64,000 nt of DNA from Tectiglobus sp965247245. Its GTDB lineage: Bacteria > Pseudomonadota > Alphaproteobacteria > Rhizobiales > Hyphomicrobiaceae. The DNA lies in NCBI GenBank assembly GCA_965247245.1, contig CBDFGV010000003.1:2852001-2916000 (forward strand). The letters run 5' to 3'. This document shows positions 17,018 to 25,634 of the stretch, in pieces; position 1 is the stretch's first letter, and every line of letters starts with the position of its first letter. The notes beneath the pieces are model-generated. The model made no database searches and was not told the origin of the DNA. It saw nothing but the letters and a program-made list of their open reading frames with translations. Position numbers and translations under genes: made by a program.

Positions 17018-17662
17018 ATGTCCCTGAAAGAGAAACTCGAAGCGATACACGCGGGATCGCTGAAACGGATTCCTGAAGACAAACAGGCAATCATGAGCCG
17101 CGCAACCAATGACCTGCGCAATTCCGGCATCATGGAAAGCATGGCCAAAGTCGGTGATAAGGCACCTGATTTTTCCGGCACCAACCATGATGGACAAGCG
17201 ATTGCCTACGGAGATGTGTTGGGCCGCGGCCCTGTGGTGCTCTCCTTCTTCCGAGGCCACTGGTGACCATACTGTCGAGCAGAGCTGGATGCTTTGCAGG
17301 CAATCTATGACGATATCAAAAAACTTGATGGCGAGATTATCGTGTTCTCCGCTGAGAATGCCGAAATTTCCGCCGACCTCGCCCGGAAACAGAAGCTCTC
17401 CTTCCCGATCATCAAGGATGTTGATTTAAACATCTCACGCGCTTTCGGGTTGGCGTTCATGCTGCCGGATGATCTCAAAGCGACCTACAGCGGCTTCGGG
17501 ATTGATCTGCCGAAGAACACTGGACGCGATGTCTGGGAACTGCCCATGCCCGCGCGCTTCGTGATCGACAAGGACGGCGTTATTCGCGCGGTCGATGCTG
17601 ATCCGGACTACACCAAGCGCCCGGAACCGGAAGCAACGCTCGCGATCGCCCAAGGCCTTTAG
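17018..17662 (+). CDS. Probable selenoprotein: peroxiredoxin-like (AhpC/TSA) protein with in-frame UGA (Sec)
   Basis: A 214-residue thioredoxin-fold protein of the peroxiredoxin-like AhpC/TSA family, read through one UGA at 17264-17266. Upstream of the UGA is GDKAPDF...VVLSFFRGHW, downstream is PYCRAELDALQAIYDD, and the frame then continues 131 codons with family features (FVIDKDGVIRAVDADPDY) to a TAG stop. Usual members have Cys at the UGA position in a W-C-P-Y-C motif, so the site is the peroxidatic residue and the resolving Cys is kept three residues on. The start at 17018 (MSLKEKL) matches the paralogue at 41313 (MSLHDEL); an ATG at 17006 is also possible. A hairpin follows the UGA. A sequencing error is unlikely, since the paralogue has the same feature. 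Confidence 0.85.
17264..17299 (+). promoter_or_regulatory. Candidate bacterial SECIS element
   Basis: Starts with the UGA codon. Bases 17272-17281 pair with 17290-17299: ten positions, with seven Watson-Crick pairs, two G-U wobbles and one C-U mismatch. The apical loop is GAGCUGGA (17282-17289), with a G at its first position as in known bacterial elements. The loop begins 15 bases after the UGA, close to the spacing expected for SelB-dependent Sec insertion. Folding was judged by eye. Confidence 0.6.
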
Positions 17663-17674
17663 TGAGAAGATAAA

Positions 17675-17702
17675 CCTGCCGGCCCTATCTGGTGCCGGCA
17701 GG
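17675..17702. terminator. Hairpin between convergent genes, probable terminator
   Basis: A perfect 9-base stem, CCTGCCGGC (17675-17683) with GCCGGCAGG (17694-17702), and a 10-base loop. It sits between the stop of the selenoprotein gene and the stop of the convergent racemase/decarboxylase-like gene. On the minus strand it is followed by TTTATCTTC, so it may terminate that gene better than the plus-strand one. Confidence 0.6.
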
Positions 17703-17703
17703 C

Positions 17704-18492
17704 TCACATCTCCAACAGCCGACCATAACCGCTAACGGCTGCGCGTACGCCCGACAGCCGTAGGCAGTTCCAAAGACTGGCCTGGTTGGCTGAGACAACA
17801 GGCTTGCCCAAGTCCTGTTCCAGGCTCTGCAGGACACCGACACAGCGGAAACCTGTTCCGATGATCAAAACACCATCGGCGTCATCAGGGCACGCTGCTC
17901 GCACCTGGCGATAGAGTGCCTCCGCATCCTGTTCAAAACCCATGCCTTCCGGATAGAGCTGGTTCGGTGGAAGATCGCGCCAACCACGACCCGGATCGAA
18001 TTGTATATGCCCGCACGGTGAGAGCCCTTGGTCGGCGAAATATTGAGTGCCCTTGTCATGCACGTTCGGACCAAACCAGGCCGGAAAAACCAGAAACGGA
18101 CGCTTCACCTCACTCGCGCTTAGCGCCGCTACACAATCGAGACCGTTTGTCGTCACCCGCGTTTCCGGAGGCACAATTTCCGACAGCCGCGCGATGACTG
18201 CCTCGTCCCAGCCTTTGCCGCCGAGGATGCTGCTCGAGCTATGCCCGATAACAACCGCCGAAAGACGCATTTCTGAGAAATGCTCAGCGCCACGCTTGAG
18301 ATCATCCTCCAACTGCGCCACAGTTCCTTCGCCGTCCCACTTCGCCCAAGGGGTCGTCGCCTTGATGCGGGCTGCGTGAACTGAAACGCCTGACGGCATC
18401 ATCGCCCACCATTCAGCCTCTGGAACAGCTTCGGTACTGACGATGAACATGCCGATGCGGGCTTTCCAGCCCCAGTTGTCCGGTTGGTGCAT
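17704..18492 (-). CDS. Arylmalonate decarboxylase / maleate isomerase-like protein (Asp/Glu racemase superfamily)
   Basis: A 262-residue protein of the Asp/Glu racemase superfamily, closest in form to maleate cis-trans isomerases and arylmalonate decarboxylase. Racemases and maleate isomerase use two cysteines. Here the N-terminal site reads VVIGHSSSSILGG (about 80-92) with no Cys, while the C-terminal site GTGFRC keeps Cys217. A single C-terminal Cys is the arylmalonate decarboxylase pattern, so a decarboxylase-type reaction is more likely than isomerisation (inference). It lies downstream of an LLM oxidoreductase and an aldo-keto reductase on the same strand. Confidence 0.75.
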   Translation of the reverse strand: MHQPDNWGWKARIGMFIVSTEAVPEAEWWAMMPSGVSVHAARIKATTPWAKWDGEGTVAQLEDDLKRGAEHFSEMRLSAVVIGHSSSSILGGKGWDEAVIARLSEIVPPETRVTTNGLDCVAALSASEVKRPFLVFPAWFGPNVHDKGTQYFADQGLSPCGHIQFDPGRGWRDLPPNQLYPEGMGFEQDAEALYRQVRAACPDDADGVLIIGTGFRCVGVLQSLEQDLGKPVVSANQASLWNCLRLSGVRAAVSGYGRLLEM

Positions 18493-18523
18493 CGCGCTTC
18501 ATACCTCTATCTTGATGCTCAAT

Positions 18524-19576
18524 CTATCTCTGGTTCAGCCGTGCAGCCTGCGCCATGACCTCAACAGCTTCGTCCTGTTGCGTGCGCACGTTGAGGCCGG
18601 TCGCGCCACAGTCTTCCCAGGCACGGTACCGCTGCTTGATCCGCTCTGGCGGGCCGACCAGCGACTTCGCATCGACCCATTCATCGGGAACGGCATCAAT
18701 CGCTTCCTTCTTACGGCCCGCAAGATAGAGCTCCTGGATGCGCTCGGCCGCATCTCCAAAGCCACGTCGGGTCATCATGTCTTTATGGAAGTTCTTGTTC
18801 CGATGCCCCATCCCGCCGACATAGAGCGCCACTTCGGGCTTGAGCTTGGCCAGCGCCGCCGACACATCATCGTTCACCTCGACATGGGCTGACGCCTGGA
18901 TCTCGAAGTTATGCAGGCCCTTATCCTCGCCGCGCTTGCGCGCCCGTTCAAAGCCCTGCTCCAACCATGGCATGTACTCCGACATCGTGCCCGGCGTGAA
19001 ACCCAGCGGCAATATCCCATCGCAAACATCGCCGCACAGGCGTACCGTCATTTCATTGCCCGCACCGAGCCAGATCGGAATGTCTGGGTTCATGTGCAGA
19101 ATCGACTTCAGCGGCTTGCCGATACCAAGCGCGCCCTCGCCTTCGAAGGGCAATTGGATCTGCTTGCCATCATGCGTCAGCCCCTCTTCGCGGTGGAAGA
19201 CCTTGCGCATGATTTCAACGTAGTCCTTCAGCCAATAGTAAGGGCTGCCCCAAGGTGCGCCGTACCACCCTTCGACGATCTGCGGACCCGAGACGCCGAG
19301 GCCCGCAATGAAGCGCCCACCACCGACCATAGCATCAATGGTGCCTGCACACATCGCGGCGTTGGCAGGGCTACGGGCTGCGACCTGCATGATCGCTGTG
19401 CCGAGTTTGATGCGGGACGTCACAGCTCCGAGATAGGCGAGTGGCGTCACCGCATCGGAACCATAAGCCTCAGCTGTCCAAACCGAGTCATAGCCCAGCT
19501 CCTCTGCCCGCTTGACCCGCTCGACCGGAAGCTCCATCGCACCGCCCGAGTAACCGATAGCCAGTCCGAGTTTCAT
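18524..19576 (-). CDS. LLM-class flavin-dependent oxidoreductase, F420-type subfamily
   Basis: A 350-residue luciferase-like TIM barrel. The N-terminal MKLGLAIGYSGG, then ELGYDSVWTAEAYGSDAVTPLAYLGAVT (in parts), GTAIMQVAARSPANAAM and GRFIAGLGVSGPQIVEGWYG are typical of the F420-dependent branch of the family seen in actinobacteria and some proteobacteria. Whether it uses F420 or FMN cannot be settled here. It is on the same strand as an aldo-keto reductase (14 bases upstream) and a racemase-like gene (31 bases downstream), so it is probably part of one catabolic operon. The substrate is unknown. Confidence 0.87.
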   Translation of the reverse strand: MKLGLAIGYSGGAMELPVERVKRAEELGYDSVWTAEAYGSDAVTPLAYLGAVTSRIKLGTAIMQVAARSPANAAMCAGTIDAMVGGGRFIAGLGVSGPQIVEGWYGAPWGSPYYWLKDYVEIMRKVFHREEGLTHDGKQIQLPFEGEGALGIGKPLKSILHMNPDIPIWLGAGNEMTVRLCGDVCDGILPLGFTPGTMSEYMPWLEQGFERARKRGEDKGLHNFEIQASAHVEVNDDVSAALAKLKPEVALYVGGMGHRNKNFHKDMMTRRGFGDAAERIQELYLAGRKKEAIDAVPDEWVDAKSLVGPPERIKQRYRAWEDCGATGLNVRTQQDEAVEVMAQAARLNQR

Positions 19577-19590
19577 GCTTGATCCTCCAT

Positions 19591-20622
19591 TCAGCCCGAT
19601 GGCGTTGGCGCAGCGGGATCGATCAACCCCTCAGCTTTCAATTCAGACCAAAAATCAGCCGGAATATCGGCTCTCATCCAGGCATTAACCTGACGGAACT
19701 GTTCCGGCGAATTACAACCCGGGATCACCGAAGCGACCGCCTCATGTCCAAATGGAAACTGCAGAGCGGCAGCCGGCAGCTCAACGCCATGACGAGCGCA
19801 AACGGCTTCCATACGACCGACCCGCTCCAGAGTTTCCGGCGTGGCCAGCTGATACCGGTAGGTTGCCCCCTCTCGTGCACCTGTTGCCAGAATACCGGAT
19901 GCGAACGGCGCCCCGATAACGACAGAGGCCTTGCGCTCCACGCAAAGCGGCAGTTCATCGTGCAGCATTTCCTGGTCTGTCAGCGTGTGCGGCATCGCAA
20001 CAAGAAAGAAGTCGATCTCAAAGCGTTCTAAGAACCTCGGGATCATTCCGGTATGATTAACGCCGGCACCGATCGCTTTGATTTCACCGCGCGCCTTCAT
20101 GTCGGCCAGCTCCTGGTAGCCACCGCCGGCATCAAGTTGCTGCAGCGCGCGTTGAACGCCCTCCTCGCTCTTCTGATGACGCGGGTCAAGATCGTGGATC
20201 AAGAGCGCATCGACCGAAGTCATCCCGAGCCGCATCAGGCTCTGTTCGTAGGAGCGCTGAAACCCTTCGCGTGTATAGTCAAAATCCAGATCAAATTGGA
20301 AACCACCAAGCCAACGGCTCTGGTGGAACGTGCTCGGATCAGCTGGACGCTTGTAGACGCGGCCCACTTTGGTCGTCAGAACAAAACTTTCGCGCGGCTT
20401 GTTGCGCAGAATGCGCCCGACGCGATGTTCGCTTTTGCCATTGCCGTACCACGGCGACGTATCGAAGTGCACGACACCAGACGCGTAGGCCGCTTCAACG
20501 GTCAACTCCGCTTGATGATCGGACGTGATCTCGGTTGGGTCACCCAGTGTACCCCCGCCAAAGCCGAGCTGTGAAACCCTGAGGTCAGTCTGGCCGACAG
20601 GTACCGTTCTCAATGGATTCAT
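19591..20622 (-). CDS. Aldo/keto reductase
   Basis: A 343-residue (alpha/beta)8 NADPH-dependent reductase of the aldo-keto reductase superfamily. The catalytic tetrad can be placed: Asp and Tyr in VHFDTSPWYGNGKSEHRVG (D...Y), Lys in LTTKVGRVY and a downstream His in LIHDLD. It is most like the D-threo-aldose/L-fucose dehydrogenase subgroup, which oxidises sugars or reduces aldehydes in the cytoplasm. It starts 45 bases after the ornithine-cyclodeaminase-like gene ends, and ends 14 bases before the LLM gene begins. Confidence 0.92.
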   Translation of the reverse strand: MNPLRTVPVGQTDLRVSQLGFGGGTLGDPTEITSDHQAELTVEAAYASGVVHFDTSPWYGNGKSEHRVGRILRNKPRESFVLTTKVGRVYKRPADPSTFHQSRWLGGFQFDLDFDYTREGFQRSYEQSLMRLGMTSVDALLIHDLDPRHQKSEEGVQRALQQLDAGGGYQELADMKARGEIKAIGAGVNHTGMIPRFLERFEIDFFLVAMPHTLTDQEMLHDELPLCVERKASVVIGAPFASGILATGAREGATYRYQLATPETLERVGRMEAVCARHGVELPAAALQFPFGHEAVASVIPGCNSPEQFRQVNAWMRADIPADFWSELKAEGLIDPAAPTPSG

Positions 20623-20667
20623 GGGTGTCCTTCTTGATCAAAACGACCAACCTGCTGCACGCAGCAA

Positions 20668-21585
20668 CTAACGCTGCTCTTGATATCGCTTCCAAACCAA
20701 TTCCGCCGACGCAACATCCTCAGCCGCCATCCCGATGGAATCAAATATCACCGTCGCGCCAGCTTCAATGCTCTTGGTGCCAGCCAGAATTTCTCCGGCT
20801 TCAGCAAAGATCTCAGCTTGCGCACCCCGAATGTTGCCGGACTCTTTCTTCGTACCCGAACGCGACTCGACAATTACGACATTGCGCATAGCCTGATCAT
20901 CCAATTCACGCCCGTCGCGTGAATTCCATCCGACAGCTGCCACCACCGCACCGGACTTGAGCCAGGTACCTTGCAGGATTGGCTCCTTGGATGCTGTTGC
21001 CGTCACCACGACATCGGCATCTCGCACAGCATCTTCCGCAGCCATCGCCTTTGCGCCGACTTCTTCGGCAAACGCCTGCGCTTTGTCGGTCGAACGCGCC
21101 CAAACGCGGATCTCTTCGAACTCTCGAACCTCAGCCAATGCCTCAATATGCGTTTTGGCCTGCAAGCCCGCGCCAAGAATGGCCAGCACTTTCGGCTTGG
21201 CGGGAGCGATCTTATTGAGAAACGCGGCCGAAACCGCTGACGTTCGCATCTCGGTAATCAGGCGGCCATCCATGATCGCCAAAGGCTCTCCCGTATCGGG
21301 CTTAAACAGAAGAATGAGCGCAAGATGGGTCGGCAAATCCAACTGGGCGTTGCCAGGAAAGAAGTTCACAAGCTTCACGCCAACAGACTCGCCGACGGCA
21401 GGCATGGCCCCAAAGAATCCGCCGGCCTTCGTGACCGGCAACATTTGTCGGTCCGGTTGAGAAATCCGCCCGGCCGAATAGTCGACCAAGGCCTGCTCCA
21501 TGGCGGGGATAAGTTCACTCATCTTGAGGACTGAGGCAACGTCTGCCTCGCGCAGGAACGGGATATCTCGGTCTTCGTTATGCAT
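20668..21585 (-). CDS. Ornithine cyclodeaminase / mu-crystallin family protein (possible pyrroline-2-carboxylate reductase)
   Basis: A 305-residue NAD(P)-binding protein of the ornithine cyclodeaminase/mu-crystallin family. The Rossmann motif is VLAILGAGLQAKTHIEAL, with the preceding ITEMRTSAVSAAFLNKIA segment typical of the family. Members include ornithine cyclodeaminase, alanine dehydrogenase and ketimine or pyrroline-2-carboxylate reductases. The gene lies about 3 kb from a two-subunit aconitase X, an enzyme class that makes pyrroline-2-carboxylate from 3-hydroxyproline, so reduction to L-proline is the best guess (inference). The start at 21585 has AGGGAGG upstream; the longer reading to 21615 does not. 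Confidence 0.88.
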   Translation of the reverse strand: MHNEDRDIPFLREADVASVLKMSELIPAMEQALVDYSAGRISQPDRQMLPVTKAGGFFGAMPAVGESVGVKLVNFFPGNAQLDLPTHLALILLFKPDTGEPLAIMDGRLITEMRTSAVSAAFLNKIAPAKPKVLAILGAGLQAKTHIEALAEVREFEEIRVWARSTDKAQAFAEEVGAKAMAAEDAVRDADVVVTATASKEPILQGTWLKSGAVVAAVGWNSRDGRELDDQAMRNVVIVESRSGTKKESGNIRGAQAEIFAEAGEILAGTKSIEAGATVIFDSIGMAAEDVASAELVWKRYQEQR

Positions 21586-21632
21586 CAAGAGTGCCTCCCT
21601 CAGCAGCCGCCTCAAGTCGCAAAGCTAGCGGT

Positions 21633-22391
21633 CTAGCAGGTGTAGTTCATGCCCAGTCGTCCACCATCAACATAGATCGTTTCCCCAGTGACGTAGCTCG
21701 CTTTGTCACTGGCGAGGAACGCGACGACATCGCCAATCTCACGCGGCGATGCGATGCGCTTCATCGGCGTCCGCGACATGACCATCGCCATGGCTTCCGG
21801 ATTGGCATTCACGCCTGCCATCATCTCAGTGTCGACAGAACCAGGACCAACGGCATTGACCCGGATATTGTGTGGTGCCAGCGCCAGCGCAGAAGCTTTG
21901 GTCAACTGCATCACGCCGCCCTTCGAGGCGCAATAGGCAGGGATCGAAGGGATGGCAACCTGGGCATTAATAGACGACATATTGACGACTGCGCCTGCAA
22001 GGCCTTTGGCAACCATAGTCTTGGCGGCGCGCTGCAAGGCAACAAATGTGCCGGTCAGATTGACGTCGATCACGCTTTGGAACTGCTCCAACGTCGTCTC
22101 AAGAAAATCACCAGGATTGGCTATGCCGGCATTATTCACGAGAATTGAGACAGGACCGATATCGGCTTCAATCTTGTCAAACATGGCGTTGATCTGTTTT
22201 GGATCCCCCATATCGCAGGCCATCGCAACGGCACCACCGCCAAGCTTCGCTGCCGCTGCCTCGACACCTTCTTGATTGATGTCGGACAGAACCATCTTGG
22301 CACCGGTCTCAGCGACTGCCTCCGCGCACGCATAGCCAATCCCTTGGGCCGCGCCGGTGACAAGTGCAACTTTCTGATCCGCCAATGTCAT
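21633..22391 (-). CDS. Short-chain dehydrogenase/reductase (SDR)
   Basis: A 252-residue classical SDR. The cofactor motif TGAAQGIG is at about 12-19, NNAG follows in the middle, the active-site Ser is in NMSSIN, and the catalytic YxxxK is YCASK. The C-terminal TGETIYVDGGRLGMNYT is usual for the family. An Asp after the second strand (LSDIN) suggests NAD preference. It begins the minus-strand run SDR, cyclodeaminase-like, aldo-keto reductase, LLM, racemase-like. It is separated from the ggt gene by 196 bases in which I see no gene. Substrate unknown. Confidence 0.93.
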   Translation of the reverse strand: MTLADQKVALVTGAAQGIGYACAEAVAETGAKMVLSDINQEGVEAAAAKLGGGAVAMACDMGDPKQINAMFDKIEADIGPVSILVNNAGIANPGDFLETTLEQFQSVIDVNLTGTFVALQRAAKTMVAKGLAGAVVNMSSINAQVAIPSIPAYCASKGGVMQLTKASALALAPHNIRVNAVGPGSVDTEMMAGVNANPEAMAMVMSRTPMKRIASPREIGDVVAFLASDKASYVTGETIYVDGGRLGMNYTC

Positions 22392-22587
22392 TCTCCCTTG
22401 CCGTCTTTCAGATTCGATAGGTTCTCTTTGTCAGCCCGTAAGCCGCAGCAAACGGCGAGGCGCTTGCCACATTGGACTGGTTGCGAGACACCTACCAGGA
22501 AAGCGCAACACGATCGAGCCGTTATCACAAGGCGCAGCTGGCTCCCGTCCCGATTATTGCCGTTTGTTTGTCCCCAGCAGCGAATTC

Positions 22588-24195
22588 TCAAACCGCCAAC
22601 GCCATGCCATCGCGTCCCGGATCGGCACCGCCATCCCAGCGCCCACCGTCAATCCGAATGCCGTGAACGCCAGCAAAGACATAACTGAACGGGTTCCGCT
22701 CGATGGGATAACCGCGATCCTCAAGCTCGCTTGTCACAAATCGTGGAATGCGATTAGAAACGTCAATCGTATTGCTGTTTGCCGTGATCCGCGGTGCTGC
22801 GACCGCTTCCGTCATGGTCATACCGAAGTCAATGACATTCAAGATCGACTGCAACACACCCATCGTGATGAACGTGCCGCCTGGAGCGCCAACCACGATG
22901 TAGGGCTCGTCGCCTTTGAACACGATGGTGGGACACATAGCCGTGAAACGCCGCTTTCCTGGCGCAATGGAGTGCGGCATACCGGGACGGGGATCAAACG
23001 CCCCCATGCAGCCGTTGTACATAAAGCCGAGCCCTGGCGTAACGACCCCTGAAGGCATGCCTAGCGAGTGCGTCATCGACGCTGCATTACCGTTCTCGTC
23101 AATCACAACCACATGCGTGGTATCGCGCGACTCTTCCGGATGGCCGGGCCGTATCACGTTGGCCTTTTGGCCCGCTCTGATGCGGCCCGCCTGACCGGCA
23201 GCATAACCGCGGTCGAGAAACTCTTCTGTCGGCACATCATTGAACGCCGGATCGCCCATCTTGTTATCCTTGTCGATGGTCGCGATCTTCATCGCCTCAG
23301 CAACGGTCGCAATGTAGTCCGGACTGTTGTGCCCCATCGCCGCCAGATCAAACTGCTCCAGGATATTGAGCATCTCGATGATCATGACACCGCCGCCCGG
23401 CGGCTGGTTCGAGGCGATCTTATGCCCACGATAACTGCCCCAAACTGGTTCGGTTCTGACCGTCTCGTATTGACTGAGATCATTCATTGATATGAGACCA
23501 CCGTTGGCCTGCATGTCGGCAACGATTTCTTCGCCCAACGCACCTGAGTAGAATGTCTCCGCACCTTCATCGCGAATACGCTCAAGCGTGCGCATCATGT
23601 CCGGGTTCTCAATCCGCGAGCCGATCGGATGTGTGCCACCGTCAGCGTCGAAATAAATCTTTCGCGCAGCTTCGGTGTGGCGGAGCTTGTCCGCCATTGG
23701 CATCCGACCCATGACAGCCGATGAACTCCAAAACTCATCGATGTGCGGGCGGACGACAAAACCATGCGCAGCATGTTCGATAGCTGGCTGCACAATGTCT
23801 TTCCAATCCATGGTGCCATACTCAGCCACCGCTTCCGCGTACGCCTTCAAGCTGCCAGGTGTCATAATCGACTGGTAGCCGCACTCATTCGCCTGGTTGT
23901 GCAGCAGGAACCCGAACCCGTCGCGGGCCTGCGCCTTGATCTGATCTGCCCACATATCTTCGGTTGCAGCGGCCGGCGCCGTGGTGTGGAAGTCGATATA
24001 ACCGTGAAAATTCTGCTTCGGCAGATAAAGCTGCAGCGAACCAAACCCGGCGATCCCGCACATCATCGGATCGACGACCGTCTGGACCAGGGCACACGTC
24101 ATTGCAGCGTCAATAGCATTGCCACCACGCTTGAGAGCCAATGCCCCGGCTTCAACCGCTTCTGGTTGCGGCGCGCATACCATGCCTTTTGTCAT
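22588..24195 (-). CDS. Gamma-glutamyltransferase family protein without signal peptide
   Basis: A 535-residue Ntn-hydrolase precursor. The self-cleavage site DTTHVVVIDENGN puts the Thr nucleophile at about 359, splitting the chain into large and small subunits as in gamma-glutamyltransferases; SNQPPGGG and a late GAPGG loop also fit. Unlike typical periplasmic enzymes, no signal peptide is present after the GGAG-preceded ATG at 24195, so it is probably cytosolic. Cytosolic relatives include oxamate amidohydrolase and other amide hydrolases, so glutathione may not be the substrate. It diverges from the aconitase X operon across 197 bases. Confidence 0.9.
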   Translation of the reverse strand: MTKGMVCAPQPEAVEAGALALKRGGNAIDAAMTCALVQTVVDPMMCGIAGFGSLQLYLPKQNFHGYIDFHTTAPAAATEDMWADQIKAQARDGFGFLLHNQANECGYQSIMTPGSLKAYAEAVAEYGTMDWKDIVQPAIEHAAHGFVVRPHIDEFWSSSAVMGRMPMADKLRHTEAARKIYFDADGGTHPIGSRIENPDMMRTLERIRDEGAETFYSGALGEEIVADMQANGGLISMNDLSQYETVRTEPVWGSYRGHKIASNQPPGGGVMIIEMLNILEQFDLAAMGHNSPDYIATVAEAMKIATIDKDNKMGDPAFNDVPTEEFLDRGYAAGQAGRIRAGQKANVIRPGHPEESRDTTHVVVIDENGNAASMTHSLGMPSGVVTPGLGFMYNGCMGAFDPRPGMPHSIAPGKRRFTAMCPTIVFKGDEPYIVVGAPGGTFITMGVLQSILNVIDFGMTMTEAVAAPRITANSNTIDVSNRIPRFVTSELEDRGYPIERNPFSYVFAGVHGIRIDGGRWDGGADPGRDGMALAV

Positions 24196-24392
24196 GCAAT
24201 CTCCAATTCCGATACAGCCCGCACTTCTTAGGGATCTCGCGCATTGAGTGTTACATGCAGTGTCGAGCGCGTCCATCATCACTGGGATGTCAGAGACCGG
24301 ATAAGGTTCTCTGCTTCTAGCGTCGGACCATCGCTTCTATTAACGTAGGCAGTGATCAGCACTCGAGCGAACCAGAGAGGTCAAACCAGTCA

Positions 24393-25634
24393 ATGCGGCT
24401 TAGTCCAGAAGAACAGGCGATGCATCGCGGCGAGATGGGGAAGGCGCGCCAGTGGGCCATCGAGCATCAGCTGCAGGTCGGGCGCATGTTCGATGCCGAA
24501 GATCTCGTCCCAGTCAGCCAGGTGCACATGATGGCGGACCCCGAGTCCGTCGGTGAAGCGGGTGCCGACTTCGTTGAATCATTCGCGGAGTTGCCAGAGG
24601 CCGAACGTCGAGTAGCCGTACCAATGATCACCGACCCACGCGGCGTTGACCTGTCGTACTACGATCCACTCGGTCAAACCGAAGACATGGCCAACCTTGA
24701 GCGCCGCTTTATCGCCGCCTGCCAGAAGCTCGGCATCATCATGACGGACACCTGCATCAATTATCAGACGATCATGCCACCACTGCTCGGCGACCACGTT
24801 GCCTATGGCGATACCGGTGTTGTCATCTATTCCAACAGCGTGTGTGGCGCACGATCGAACTTCGAAGGTGGCCCGTCGGCGCTCGCTGCCGGGCTGACCG
24901 GCCGCACACCCCGCTACGGTCTGCATCTTGATGAACACCGCCGGGCCACGCGCCGCTACGTCGTCCGCCAACAACCCAAAGATCTGATGGACTGGGGTGT
25001 GCTTGGAGCCGTCATCGGTCGCAAAGCAGGCTCTTACTGGGAAGTGCCGGTTGTCGAGGGCATTGAGCGTCCGCCCACATCTGACGAAATCAAGCATATG
25101 GGTGCTGCGATGGCGAGCTACGGTTCGACACCGCTCTTCCATATCGTTGGCATAACACCGGAATGTCAAAAGTTGAGCGACGTTGCCGGTGAAGGCCTTA
25201 GCGCTGAAGAGATCACGGCTGATGACATTGCGGGTCTACGTCAATCATTCGGCGCCAAGGGCGAGAAAGTCGATGTCGTTGTCTTTGCGGCGCCCCAGCT
25301 TTCCATCGTTGAAATGCAGATGGTCGCCGATCTCTGCCGAGGCCGAAAGCTGCACTCCGACACTGACTTCCTGGTCTGCACGGCACCGACCGTTTACCAG
25401 GACTCAAAGCGCATGGGCTTCAACCAGGACATCGAGGACTTTGGCGGCAAGGTCTTGCAAGGCACATGCTTCTATCAGCAGTACGCCCGCGAAATCGGCG
25501 AAGCCAATGGTTGGACGCAGCTTTTATCCAATTCAGCCAAGATCGTGAACATTCTCGGTGGTTATGGCTACCAGCCAGCCCTCGCGACAATGGAAGATTG
25601 CATCGCATCAGCTGAAGCAGGAAAGGTTGTGTGA
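24393..25634 (+). CDS. Aconitase X large (catalytic) subunit
   Basis: A 413-residue protein of the aconitase X catalytic domain (DUF521) family. Seen here are the N-terminal LSPEEQAMHRGEMG, the Cys-bearing stretches TDTCINYQ and YSNSVCGARSNFEGGPS, and TPECQ, which carry the metal or cluster ligands in this family. Bacterial two-subunit AcnX proteins have been shown to be cis-3-hydroxy-L-proline dehydratases, while archaeal ones act on phosphomevalonate. The cyclodeaminase-like reductase gene nearby supports the hydroxyproline role. It overlaps the small-subunit gene by one base (TGATG) and has AGAGAGG before its ATG. Confidence 0.92.
   Translation: MRLSPEEQAMHRGEMGKARQWAIEHQLQVGRMFDAEDLVPVSQVHMMADPESVGEAGADFVESFAELPEAERRVAVPMITDPRGVDLSYYDPLGQTEDMANLERRFIAACQKLGIIMTDTCINYQTIMPPLLGDHVAYGDTGVVIYSNSVCGARSNFEGGPSALAAGLTGRTPRYGLHLDEHRRATRRYVVRQQPKDLMDWGVLGAVIGRKAGSYWEVPVVEGIERPPTSDEIKHMGAAMASYGSTPLFHIVGITPECQKLSDVAGEGLSAEEITADDIAGLRQSFGAKGEKVDVVVFAAPQLSIVEMQMVADLCRGRKLHSDTDFLVCTAPTVYQDSKRMGFNQDIEDFGGKVLQGTCFYQQYAREIGEANGWTQLLSNSAKIVNILGGYGYQPALATMEDCIASAEAGKVV

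Noticed and set aside
17264..17266. The UGA in the first peroxiredoxin-like gene as a nonsense mutation or sequencing error
   Set aside because: The paralogue at 41559 has the same UGA at the same residue with diverged surroundings, and both have hairpins just downstream. Two matching errors are very unlikely.
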